From assembly GCA_021286885.1 (NCBI GenBank), contig JAJTBM010000157.1, positions 1 to 6,906 on the forward strand: a stretch of DNA of 6,906 bases, written 5' to 3'. The DNA comes from Rhodocyclales bacterium. GTDB taxonomy: Bacteria; Pseudomonadota; Gammaproteobacteria; Burkholderiales; Rhodocyclaceae. Position 1 is the stretch's first letter, and every line of letters begins with the position of its first letter. Below are positions 1 to 6,906 of the stretch, piece by piece. The position numbers were made by a program, and so were the translations under genes. Under the pieces are notes generated by a model. The model saw only the letters and a list, made by a program, of their open reading frames with translations. It was not told where the DNA came from and searched no databases.

Positions 1-33
1 TGGTCATGACACGGGGGACTTCTGGAAAGGGGA

Positions 34-63
34 ATGATAGCCGATCCACCCCCCTTCCTTCAA
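34..63 (-). promoter_or_regulatory. Candidate sigma70 promoter for a leftward gene outside the window
   Basis: Read on the minus strand there is a -35-like TTGAAG (58-63) and a -10-like TATCAT (34-39) separated by 18 bp. Transcription would start near position 27 and run off the left edge. An ATG on the minus strand at 5-7 has no clear Shine-Dalgarno, so I do not call a gene there. The match to consensus is moderate (4/6 and 5/6) and could be chance. Confidence 0.35.
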
Positions 64-65
64 CG

Positions 66-81
66 GCTTGGCGTGCCAAGC
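66..81. promoter_or_regulatory. Perfect 7-2-7 palindrome, possible operator
   Basis: The sequence GCTTGGC-GT-GCCAAGC is a perfect inverted repeat. It lies 2 bp upstream of the -35 element of the leftward promoter candidate at 34-63, where an activator or repressor dimer would bind. It has no T-tract on either side, so it is not a terminator. The regulator cannot be named from this. Confidence 0.35.
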
Positions 82-168
82 TGCGCATCGTCGCCATCAA
101 AACAGCGTTTTTTTGCTGCCTTGTGCATTTCCAACACGTCGGACGCACGGGCCTGAATCGCTCAAATT

Positions 169-202
169 CGGGGAACTTCGCCAAACTTGCCGAAACCCCC
201 CG
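169..202 (-). terminator. Hairpin downstream of acetoacetyl-CoA synthetase, probable terminator
   Basis: As minus-strand RNA this folds into a 12-bp stem (191-202 against 169-180) with a 10-nt loop; three of the pairs are G-U. On the plus strand those three become A-C mismatches, so the hairpin is better on the strand that reads out of the acetoacetyl-CoA synthetase gene, whose stop is 21 nt upstream. The following AATTT gives only a short U-tract, so termination may be weak or the hairpin may just stabilise the mRNA end. Confidence 0.45.
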
Positions 203-223
203 GATTTTCAGAGAGCCTGAAGG

Positions 224-2203
<1,980 letters not shown>

Positions 2204-2248
2204 TGCTTGTCTCCTATTGTTATTGGTCGACTGCTGCAAAGCGGGGGC

Positions 2249-2680
2249 TCAAACCAAGCAGGCACGCACCGTCTCGGGAATGGGCGCCGAGCTGCCAGTT
2301 TGGGGATTCATCCAGACCAGCTTGGCTGCGCCGGTCGCATACACGCGCTCATCGCCTTCGACGCGCAGTTCGTACCAGCTTTCGAGGCTGGAGCGCCCAG
2401 GCCGACCGACAAACATATCCACCACAACCGTGGCCGGGTAGTTGATCGGGATCAGAAAGGTGCAACTTGCGTTGATGATGACCGGCGCCACTTCGGTACC
2501 GGGCCCCACCTGGCAGCCGACGGCTTCCAGCCATTCACAGCGGGCCTGCTCGCAATAACGGAAATAAACGGTGTTATTTACATGGCCGTAGTAGTCCATG
2601 TCGCCCCAGCGCACCGGTATGGGGCTGCGTAGCACGTGCTGGCGCGGGATCTCGGCGGGGGTATCCTGGGGAATGCTCAT
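2249..2680 (-). CDS. Hot-dog-fold acyl-CoA thioesterase (4HBT/YbgC-FadM type)
   Basis: Small cytosolic hydrolase of 143 residues, expected to cleave acyl-CoA to free acid and CoA. The hallmark is RWGDMDYYGHVNNTVYFRY (24-42): the aspartates D27 and D29 and the GHVNN run match the active-site helix of the 4-hydroxybenzoyl-CoA thioesterase family, and the length is typical. Substrate cannot be read from sequence; 4HBT-type enzymes act on aromatic, short-chain or long-chain acyl-CoAs. The ATG at 2678-2680 is chosen because AAAGGAG (2690-2696) lies 9 nt upstream; the frame stays open up to 2974, but the extra residues are low in conserved character and run into the divergent promoter region. It is the first gene of the leftward operon with acetoacetyl-CoA synthetase, which suggests a role in managing acyl-CoA or acetoacetyl-CoA pools. 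Confidence 0.85.
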   Translation of the reverse strand: MSIPQDTPAEIPRQHVLRSPIPVRWGDMDYYGHVNNTVYFRYCEQARCEWLEAVGCQVGPGTEVAPVIINASCTFLIPINYPATVVVDMFVGRPGRSSLESWYELRVEGDERVYATGAAKLVWMNPQTGSSAPIPETVRACLV

Positions 2681-2795
2681 CGTGCGACGCTCCTTTGGTC
2701 TTGGCAGGGTGGCCTGCTGGGCAGGCTCTGGTTTCATGGATGCTGTGGGCAACGCGGTATGCGCGGCCCGCGATTCCGGCTGGGGCTGACTTGGG

Positions 2796-2824
2796 ATCAT
2801 AAACCCGGGAAACGCCCCTGCCAC
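2796..2824 (-). promoter_or_regulatory. Candidate promoter of the thioesterase-aacS operon
   Basis: On the minus strand GTGGCA (2819-2824) and TATGAT (2796-2801) are spaced by 17 bp, matching sigma70 elements at 4/6 and 5/6 positions. The start point would be near 2790, giving a leader of about 110 nt before the thioesterase ATG. The palindrome at 2843-2862 lies about 19 bp upstream of the -35. Confidence 0.35.
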
Positions 2825-2842
2825 AGGCAGGCAAGGCAGGGT

Positions 2843-2862
2843 AACATACGGCTCCGTATGTT
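2843..2862. promoter_or_regulatory. Perfect 9-2-9 palindrome in the divergent region, candidate TetR-type operator
   Basis: The arms AACATACGG and CCGTATGTT are exact reverse complements around a CT centre. Dyads of this size are typical binding sites of TetR-family repressors, several of which (FadR-, PsrA-, LiuR- and FadP-like) control acyl-CoA metabolism genes in proteobacteria. It lies between the leftward thioesterase-aacS operon and rightward ETF-QO, 111 nt from the ETF-QO start codon and 162 nt from the thioesterase start, so one regulator could serve both. It is not followed by a T-tract. Which regulator binds is not visible; no regulator gene is in the window. Confidence 0.6.
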
Positions 2863-2945
2863 CCGCAAGCCCCATCCCCGTCAGGCGCCCTACGCTTGCC
2901 CCTGTCCGGCTCGGGAGGTTAGGCTTCGCGGTTGCGTTGAAAAAG

Positions 2946-2951
2946 TCTAAT
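2946..2951 (+). promoter_or_regulatory. Possible -10 element of ETF-QO
   Basis: TCTAAT (5/6 match to TATAAT) would place the start near 2958, about 16 nt before the start codon. I find no convincing -35 at the right distance, so this is only a weak suggestion. Confidence 0.2.
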
Positions 2952-2973
2952 TTCAGGTTTTGAGGAGGCAGCA

Positions 2974-4611
2974 ATGGAACGGGATTCCATGGAATTTGAT
3001 GTGCTGATCGTGGGGGGTGGCCCCGCCGGGCTTTCCGCCGCGATCCGGCTCAAGCAGTTATCTCTTGAAAAAGGTCAGGAAGTCTCGGTCTGCCTGATCG
3101 AAAAGGCCGCCGAGATCGGCTCTCACATTCTGTCGGGCGCAGTGCTGGACCCCCGCGCCCTGAACGAACTGATCCCCGACTGGAAGGATCTGGAAGCCCC
3201 CCTCAACACCCCGGTGAGCGAAGACCGGGTGCTGTTTTTGTCGGAAACCGGCGGCCGCCAGATCCCCAACGGGCTGGTGCCTGACTGTTTCCACAATGAG
3301 GGCAACTACATCGTCCGCCTGGGCAACCTGGCCAAGTGGCTGGGCGAACAGGCCGAAGCCCTGGGCGTGGAGGTCTATCCGGGCTTTGCCGGGCATAGCC
3401 TGATCATCGAAAACGGCGCCGTCGCAGGGGTGATCACCGGCGACATGGGGCTCCAGAAAGACGGCACTCCGGGCCACAGCTATCAGCCCGGGATGGAGTT
3501 GCGTGCCAAGTACACCCTGTTTGCCGAAGGCTGTCGTGGCCACCTGGGCAAGCAGTTGGAAGAAAGCTTCAAGCTGCGCGAAGGCGTCGATCCGCAAACC
3601 TACGGGATCGGGATCAAGGAGCTGTGGGAAATCCCCGCCGGCCAGCACGTGCCGGGCCTGGTGGTGCACACTGCCGGCTGGCCCATGGACACCGAGACCT
3701 ATGGCGGCGGCTTCTGCTATCACCTGGAAAACAATCTGGTGTCGGTGGGTTACGTGGTGGGGCTGAATTACACCAACCCCTACCTTTCCCCCTTCGAAGA
3801 ATTCCAGCGCTACAAAACCCACCCGGAAATCCGCAAGTTCCTGGAGGGCGGCAAGCGCCTGGCCTACGGCGCCCGGGCCATCGCGGCTGGCGGCCTGCAG
3901 AGCCAGCCCAAGCTGGTCTTCCCGGGGGGCGCGCTGATCGGTGACGATGCCGGCTTCCTCAACGCCGCCCGGATCAAGGGCAGCCATGCCGCGATGAAGT
4001 CCGGCATGCTGGCCGCCGAAGCTGCCTTCGAAGCCCTCGCCGCAGGTCGCGCCCAGGATGAACTGAGCGCCTTCCCGGAAGCCTTCAAGGCCAGCTGGCT
4101 CCACGCCGAGCTGCATAAAACCCGCAACTTCAAGCCCTACATGAAGAAGGGCCTGTGGCTGGGCTCCTTCCTGTTCGGCGCCGAGCAGAAGCTCTTCGGC
4201 GGCAACGTGCCCTGGACCCTGCACAACACCGCCGACCACACCGCGCTCCGCCCGGCGGCCGAATGCAGCCCGATCGAGTACCCGAAGCCCGACGGCAAGA
4301 TCTCCTTCGACCGGCTCTCCTCGGTGTTCCTCTCCAACACCAACCACGAGGAAGACGAGCCCTGCCACCTGCAGCTCAAGGATGCCAGCGTCCCGGTGCG
4401 GGTCAACCTGGCTACCTACGATGCCCCCGAGCAGCGCTACTGCCCGGCAGGCGTGTATGAGATCGTGAAGGCCGACGACGCCGAGCCCCGGCTCCAGATC
4501 AACGCCCAGAACTGCGTCCACTGCAAGACCTGCGACATCAAGGATCCGACCCAGAACATCACCTGGGTTACGCCCCAGGGGGGTGAAGGGCCGATCTATC
4601 AAGGAATGTGA
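2974..4611 (+). CDS. etfD: Electron-transfer flavoprotein:ubiquinone oxidoreductase (ETF-QO / ETF dehydrogenase)
   Basis: Membrane-associated FAD and 4Fe-4S enzyme that takes electrons from reduced ETF, which collects them from acyl-CoA and other dehydrogenases, and passes them to ubiquinone. The 545-residue length fits bacterial members. The N-terminal FAD site is VLIVGGGPAG (10-19), followed by the GSHILSGAVLDPRAL segment near 50-64; a second FAD-contacting stretch is GDDAGFLNAARIKGSHAAMK. The C-terminal iron-sulphur domain supplies four cysteines: C490 (RYCPAGVY) and C514, C517, C520 (NCVHCKTCDIKDP), so the cluster looks intact. The ATG at 2974 has GAGGAGG (2962-2968) 5 nt upstream; an internal ATG at 2989 (MEFDVLIV) is the alternative but lacks such a site. 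It is transcribed divergently from the thioesterase-aacS operon and shares the palindrome at 2843-2862. The ETF subunit genes themselves are not in the window. The long open frames antisense to this gene are composition shadows. Confidence 0.96.
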   Translation: MERDSMEFDVLIVGGGPAGLSAAIRLKQLSLEKGQEVSVCLIEKAAEIGSHILSGAVLDPRALNELIPDWKDLEAPLNTPVSEDRVLFLSETGGRQIPNGLVPDCFHNEGNYIVRLGNLAKWLGEQAEALGVEVYPGFAGHSLIIENGAVAGVITGDMGLQKDGTPGHSYQPGMELRAKYTLFAEGCRGHLGKQLEESFKLREGVDPQTYGIGIKELWEIPAGQHVPGLVVHTAGWPMDTETYGGGFCYHLENNLVSVGYVVGLNYTNPYLSPFEEFQRYKTHPEIRKFLEGGKRLAYGARAIAAGGLQSQPKLVFPGGALIGDDAGFLNAARIKGSHAAMKSGMLAAEAAFEALAAGRAQDELSAFPEAFKASWLHAELHKTRNFKPYMKKGLWLGSFLFGAEQKLFGGNVPWTLHNTADHTALRPAAECSPIEYPKPDGKISFDRLSSVFLSNTNHEEDEPCHLQLKDASVPVRVNLATYDAPEQRYCPAGVYEIVKADDAEPRLQINAQNCVHCKTCDIKDPTQNITWVTPQGGEGPIYQGM

Positions 4612-4617
4612 CCCAAA

Positions 4618-4652
4618 CACAGACCTGCCCTATGCTATCCGCAAGGTCTGTG
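4618..4652 (+). repeat. Inverted repeat just after the ETF-QO stop codon
   Basis: CACAGACCT (4618-4626) and AGGTCTGTG (4644-4652) are perfect 9-nt reverse complements with a 17-nt loop, starting 7 nt after the stop. There is no U-tract behind it, so it is a 3'-UTR stem-loop and not a terminator. The core AGGTCTG occurs again at 4682-4688. Confidence 0.5.
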
Positions 4653-4703
4653 CAAGCATCCATTTCTATACTGTTCGCGTCAGGTCTGCCAGCCTGGCTC
4701 GCA

Positions 4704-4727
4704 TGAAGACCCCACCTGGGGTCTTCA
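4704..4727 (+). repeat. Perfect 11-bp inverted repeat in the ETF-QO 3' region
   Basis: TGAAGACCCCA (4704-4714) and TGGGGTCTTCA (4717-4727) are exact reverse complements around CC, giving a strong hairpin in RNA from either strand. It is not followed by Ts itself; the terminator hairpin comes 25 nt later. It may shield the 3' end of the ETF-QO transcript, form part of a small RNA, or bind a protein as a DNA dyad. Confidence 0.55.
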
Positions 4728-4752
4728 CCCCAAGGCCCTAAAGGCCCTTTCA

Positions 4753-4792
4753 ACCGCCGGGCCCTCCTTCCCGAACCCGGCGGTGATTTTTT
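4753..4792 (+). terminator. Intrinsic terminator of ETF-QO
   Basis: A 9-bp GC-rich stem, ACCGCCGGG (4753-4761) with CCCGGCGGT (4776-4784), with a 14-nt loop, is followed after two bases by six Ts (4787-4792). This is the standard rho-independent layout, 141 nt after the ETF-QO stop. Confidence 0.8.
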
Positions 4793-5149
4793 CCTCGGCT
4801 TCATCCCTCCACTCTCCGAACCCAAAGTGTTAAACACGCACAGGTAGGTTTGCGCCCATGCGCACACCCGGCCATGCCCTCAGCACACCCAAAAAACGCC
4901 GCACAAAACACCCACAGGCATCACAAAACCCACATAAAATCAATCAAAAACAGGGCCTTAAAACATCATCTTTACTATCAAAACACATATCCATACACCG
5001 AAATTATGTTTTTTGTCATAAATCCACGCCAAAACCCCTATAATCAGCAGGCGTCGATCTTCACGGCAAGTGTGAAATATTCGACAAAAACAAGATGAGT
5101 TTCCACCTTCACCAGACACAGTTTTTTACCCTCAAGCTAAGATAGCAAC
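4793..5149. other. Non-coding, G-poor A/C-rich spacer upstream of the MtlR-like pair
   Basis: No credible gene is present; frames that stay open here have low-complexity products. By hand count, 4881-5010 holds about 40 C but only 10 G on the plus strand, and GC is near 38%, far below the flanking genes. It contains an imprecise direct repeat, CACAAAACACCCACA (4902-4916) and CACAAAACCCACA (4922-4934). The right part is AT-rich and carries the promoter candidate at 5013-5044. Confidence 0.6.
5013..5044 (+). promoter_or_regulatory. Candidate promoter of the MtlR-like gene pair
   Basis: A perfect TATAAT is at 5039-5044. The best -35 is TTGTCA (5013-5018, 5/6), but the 20-bp spacing is longer than ideal; GTCATA (5015-5020) gives 18 bp with a poorer match. 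Start near 5051 would leave a leader of about 190 nt before the ATG at 5242. It lies in the AT-rich end of the spacer, as promoters often do. Confidence 0.4.
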
Positions 5150-5241
5150 ATGTGCGCTGTAACGATGTCTCACAAGGCAAGACACCTCCAAAGAGACGGC
5201 AGTGTGCAGATTTCCCCAGTCAGCAGCTTGAGGTTGTGATC

Positions 5242-5808
5242 ATGCGTAGCCCCGATTTCAATTACTTCGACAACTTCATCGTAGAGTTGGCCAGCAAGAC
5301 CGACCGTGTCGTTGCACTGCTGGGGACTGCCCTCTTGGATCAGCAACTGCTCGACCTGCTGCAGAACCACGAGGAAGGCCGGCATCGCTTCGGGCAGTTG
5401 CTACAGGACGCCCCGGTGGCTTCCGGGCTGTTCATTTCCCGCATCAAGGCATGCCAGGAACTCAAGCTGGTAAGCGCCCAAGAGGCCCAGGAAATGACCA
5501 CCATCCATCAAATTTGCATGGAGTTTGCCTATCAGCCCCACGGCCTGAGCTTCCGGCACGAAAAAGCCAGCCAGCTGTGCGATCAACTGCATGAGCGCAT
5601 GCCGGATAGCCAGCAGAAGAACGGCGTTCATCGAGGTGGACGCGGTCGCTTCATCGACGCCATCACCTTCCTTTCTCTGGCTTTGTGGTATCGCCCCCAA
5701 AATCAGGAAGAGTCCCGTGGTTTTCTGCGCAGCCTGTTCGGGCCGCGCCATGCGCCCTACAAAACCCATATCAAGCGCGCACGTACCGCCTCCCACGTCA
5801 CCCAATGA
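5242..5808 (+). CDS. MtlR/MltR-family helical protein, first of a tandem pair
   Basis: The 188-residue product looks like the MtlR (mannitol operon repressor) family: an opening FDNFIVELASKTDRVVALLG (9-28), then ALLDQQLLDLL (30-40), an SRIKACQELKLVSAQEAQE helix region (66-84), GLSF (101-104), and a C-terminal RFIDAITFLSLALWYRP helix (136-152). Known members are all-helical and lack a classical DNA-binding domain; E. coli MtlR represses mannitol genes. No mannitol genes are here, so the target is unknown. The stretch that reads roughly IRNEFxH in typical relatives is ICMEFAY (91-97), so R and H are both replaced. No signal peptide or membrane segment is evident. The ATG at 5242 is preferred because GAGG (5230-5233) lies 8 nt upstream and because residues 1-40 then align without gaps to the paralogue downstream; a GTG at 5152 would add 30 residues with no counterpart in it. 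Confidence 0.75.
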   Translation: MRSPDFNYFDNFIVELASKTDRVVALLGTALLDQQLLDLLQNHEEGRHRFGQLLQDAPVASGLFISRIKACQELKLVSAQEAQEMTTIHQICMEFAYQPHGLSFRHEKASQLCDQLHERMPDSQQKNGVHRGGRGRFIDAITFLSLALWYRPQNQEESRGFLRSLFGPRHAPYKTHIKRARTASHVTQ

Positions 5809-5879
5809 CGCCAGGGGGAAACAACCGCAAGCACGCCCCCCATGCCCATGGGTAAAGTGGCAGGAAGCACTGGTCTATC

Positions 5880-6371
5880 GTGCTTGAGTCTGAACTGAAG
5901 TGTTTTGATGACTTTTGGGCCCAACTCTCCGAGCGGAACGACTGGACCATCGTGGTGGGCGGTATCGCCTTGCTGGATCAGCAACTGCATGATCTGCTCC
6001 TGGGCCGGATACCCGCACAGGAAATCCCCTCAGGCCTGAACGCGCGTAGCGCTCTGGGTTCAAGTCTAGGCTTGATCAGCCCAACCGAAGCCCAGGAGCT
6101 GTGTCACCTCGCCCAGATTCATCAGGAATTTACCCGTACGCGCAGGGGCATGAGTTTTGACAATCCCCAAATTGCCCAACTCTGCCTGAGCCTGTACGAC
6201 CACATGCCAGCGGCCCTGCAAAGGCATGAAACACGTACCAGCAAGGCACGCTTCCTGGATGCGGTGCTTTTCACATCCCTCGCCCTGCGCTATCGCCCCA
6301 TCCAGACCCCCTGCCCCGACTTCAAGCACCAGTTACAGCGGGCCCGAGAGGTCTGCGCCCTGTCTGGCTAG
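5880..6371 (+). CDS. MtlR/MltR-family helical protein, second of a tandem pair
   Basis: A 163-residue paralogue of the preceding gene, 71 nt downstream and probably co-transcribed. Seventeen of the first 40 residues are identical by eye, including ALLDQQL at the same positions (30-36), and the pair also shares EAQE, LSF/MSF, QLC and a C-terminal RF(I/L)DA...SLAL.YRP block. It lacks about 10 residues between positions 40 and 52 relative to its neighbour and has a shorter tail. The family IRNxFxH-like stretch is IHQEFTR (80-86), again without the R and H. The start is GTG at 5880: an in-frame stop at 5853-5855 excludes anything much earlier, and no in-frame ATG fits. The nearest Shine-Dalgarno-like AGGA (5862-5865) is 14 nt away, so initiation is probably weak or coupled. 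Function unknown; regulator or partner of the first copy are both possible. Confidence 0.72.
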   Translation: MLESELKCFDDFWAQLSERNDWTIVVGGIALLDQQLHDLLLGRIPAQEIPSGLNARSALGSSLGLISPTEAQELCHLAQIHQEFTRTRRGMSFDNPQIAQLCLSLYDHMPAALQRHETRTSKARFLDAVLFTSLALRYRPIQTPCPDFKHQLQRAREVCALSG

Positions 6372-6391
6372 GTGCAAAACCTCCTGCCCAC

Positions 6392-6906
6392 TCAGATCAC
6401 AAAACCGATGATCCCTGGCTCTTCGGGGTCGGGGGCATCACAAAAGCTGTCTGCGATCCGAGCAAACTCATCCTGAACCACCAGGAGAGCATCCACCACA
6501 TCGGGATCAAAGTGCCGACCACGCTCCCTGTGAATCATCTCAACCGCCTGATGATGGGGGAAAGGCGGCTTGTAGACCCGGCGTGAGATCAGCGCATCAT
6601 AGACATCAGCCACCGCCATGAGGCGCGCAGAAAGGGGAATCGCCTCTCCCATCAATCCTTGGGGATAACCGCCCCCGTCCCAGCGCTCATGGTGGCCATA
6701 CGCAATTTCTGCCGCATATTTGAGAAAGGGTGTGGCGCCCGCAGCATCCATGGCGCCTTGGGCCTGGAGAATGGCATCTCGCCCAGCCTCGCAATGCTGA
6801 CGCATGACCGCCCATTCCTCCTTGGTCAGCTTGCCGTTTTTCAGCAAAATTGCATCGGGTGTTGCCACTTTACCAATATCATGCAGCGGCGCCGACTTGA
6901 ACAACA
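6392..6906 (-). CDS. HD-GYP domain protein, probable cyclic-di-GMP phosphodiesterase (partial, 5' end outside window)
   Basis: Only the C-terminal ~170 residues are present; the start lies beyond the right edge, and the leftmost visible residues (FKSAPLHDIGK) are internal to the domain. HD-GYP domains hydrolyse cyclic di-GMP using a bi- or trinuclear metal site. Visible signatures are LHDIGK (7-12 of the fragment), HHERWDGGGYPQGL (71-84, the GYP motif), and MAVADVYDAL (96-105) with its metal-binding aspartate, followed by SRRVYKP and HFDPDVVDA. All family key residues in this part are intact, so activity is likely. The N-terminal module, often a response-regulator receiver or sensor domain, cannot be seen. 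It converges on the MtlR-like pair with a 20-nt gap. No clear terminator lies between them. Confidence 0.9.
   Translation of the reverse strand, partial: LFKSAPLHDIGKVATPDAILLKNGKLTKEEWAVMRQHCEAGRDAILQAQGAMDAAGATPFLKYAAEIAYGHHERWDGGGYPQGLMGEAIPLSARLMAVADVYDALISRRVYKPPFPHHQAVEMIHRERGRHFDPDVVDALLVVQDEFARIADSFCDAPDPEEPGIIGFVI

Noticed and set aside
103..119. CAGC/GCTG flanking a T-run as a terminator (AGCGTTTTTTTGCT region)
   Set aside because: The stem is only 4 bp and the T-run is in the loop, not after the stem; the hairpin at 169-202 is a better candidate.
2712..2831. Two small hairpins, GCCTGC-TGG-GCAGGC (2712-2726) and CCTGCC-ACA-GGCAGG (2817-2831)
   Set aside because: Six-base stems of this composition arise easily in GC-rich DNA; neither has a U-tract or recognisable riboswitch layout. 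The first would lie in the thioesterase leader, but I cannot support a function.
2681..2974. N-terminal extension of the thioesterase up to position 2974
   Set aside because: The strong Shine-Dalgarno at 2690-2696 fits the ATG at 2678-2680. The extension would run through the palindrome and promoter candidates and has no family-like sequence.
3058..4620. A 520-codon open frame on the minus strand antisense to ETF-QO
   Set aside because: It covers almost exactly the ETF-QO gene, shows no family motif, and is explained by GC-rich third positions of the real gene.
4902..4934. CACAAAAC-type repeats as a CRISPR or iteron array
   Set aside because: Only two imperfect copies, spaced by 5 nt, in low-complexity A/C-rich sequence; no regular unit or spacer pattern.
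5839..5852. CCCATG-CC-CATGGG palindrome between the MtlR-like genes
   Set aside because: Short, low-complexity and inside a probable operon; its ATGs are in a frame that stops at once after the next gene's start. Not enough to call an operator.
6372..6391. AGGT-GCAAA-ACCT as a bidirectional terminator between the convergent genes
   Set aside because: A 4-bp stem without a T-tract is too weak to call.

Overview
The window looks like chromosomal DNA from a high-GC proteobacterium. A betaproteobacterium is the best guess (Rhodocyclales-like metabolism), but this rests only on gene content and composition and is weak. The left two thirds is acyl-CoA and respiratory-electron metabolism. The right third is a less GC-rich accessory stretch with two poorly characterised paralogues, followed by a cyclic-di-GMP-type signalling gene cut by the right edge.

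Layout. Positions 1-223 are non-coding: a hairpin that fits a terminator for the leftward acetoacetyl-CoA synthetase gene, and a leftward sigma70-like promoter with an adjacent palindrome that would serve a gene outside the window. Positions 224-2680 hold a leftward two-gene operon: a small hot-dog-fold acyl-CoA thioesterase (transcribed first) and acetoacetyl-CoA synthetase, 45 nt apart. Positions 2681-2973 are a divergent control region with a perfect 9-2-9 palindrome, a good candidate TetR-type operator. Positions 2974-4611 encode electron-transfer flavoprotein:ubiquinone oxidoreductase (ETF-QO), rightward. About 180 nt of hairpin-rich 3' sequence follows, ending in an intrinsic terminator (4753-4792). 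Next comes a G-poor, A/C-rich non-coding tract, then two tandem rightward paralogues of the MtlR/MltR family (5242-5808 and 5880-6371). Convergent with them is the 3' part of an HD-GYP domain gene (6392 to the right edge, leftward).

How the genes fit together. Acetoacetyl-CoA synthetase activates acetoacetate; the thioesterase hydrolyses acyl-CoAs; ETF-QO passes electrons from acyl-CoA dehydrogenases, via ETF, to ubiquinone. All three belong to fatty-acid, ketone-body or branched-chain amino-acid catabolism, and the shared divergent region with one palindrome suggests joint control by an acyl-CoA-responsive regulator. The MtlR-like pair has no mannitol genes beside it. Both members have lost the IRNxFxH signature that I recall as typical of the family, so their role is open. 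I see no CRISPR array, tRNA, rRNA, transposase or other mobile element.
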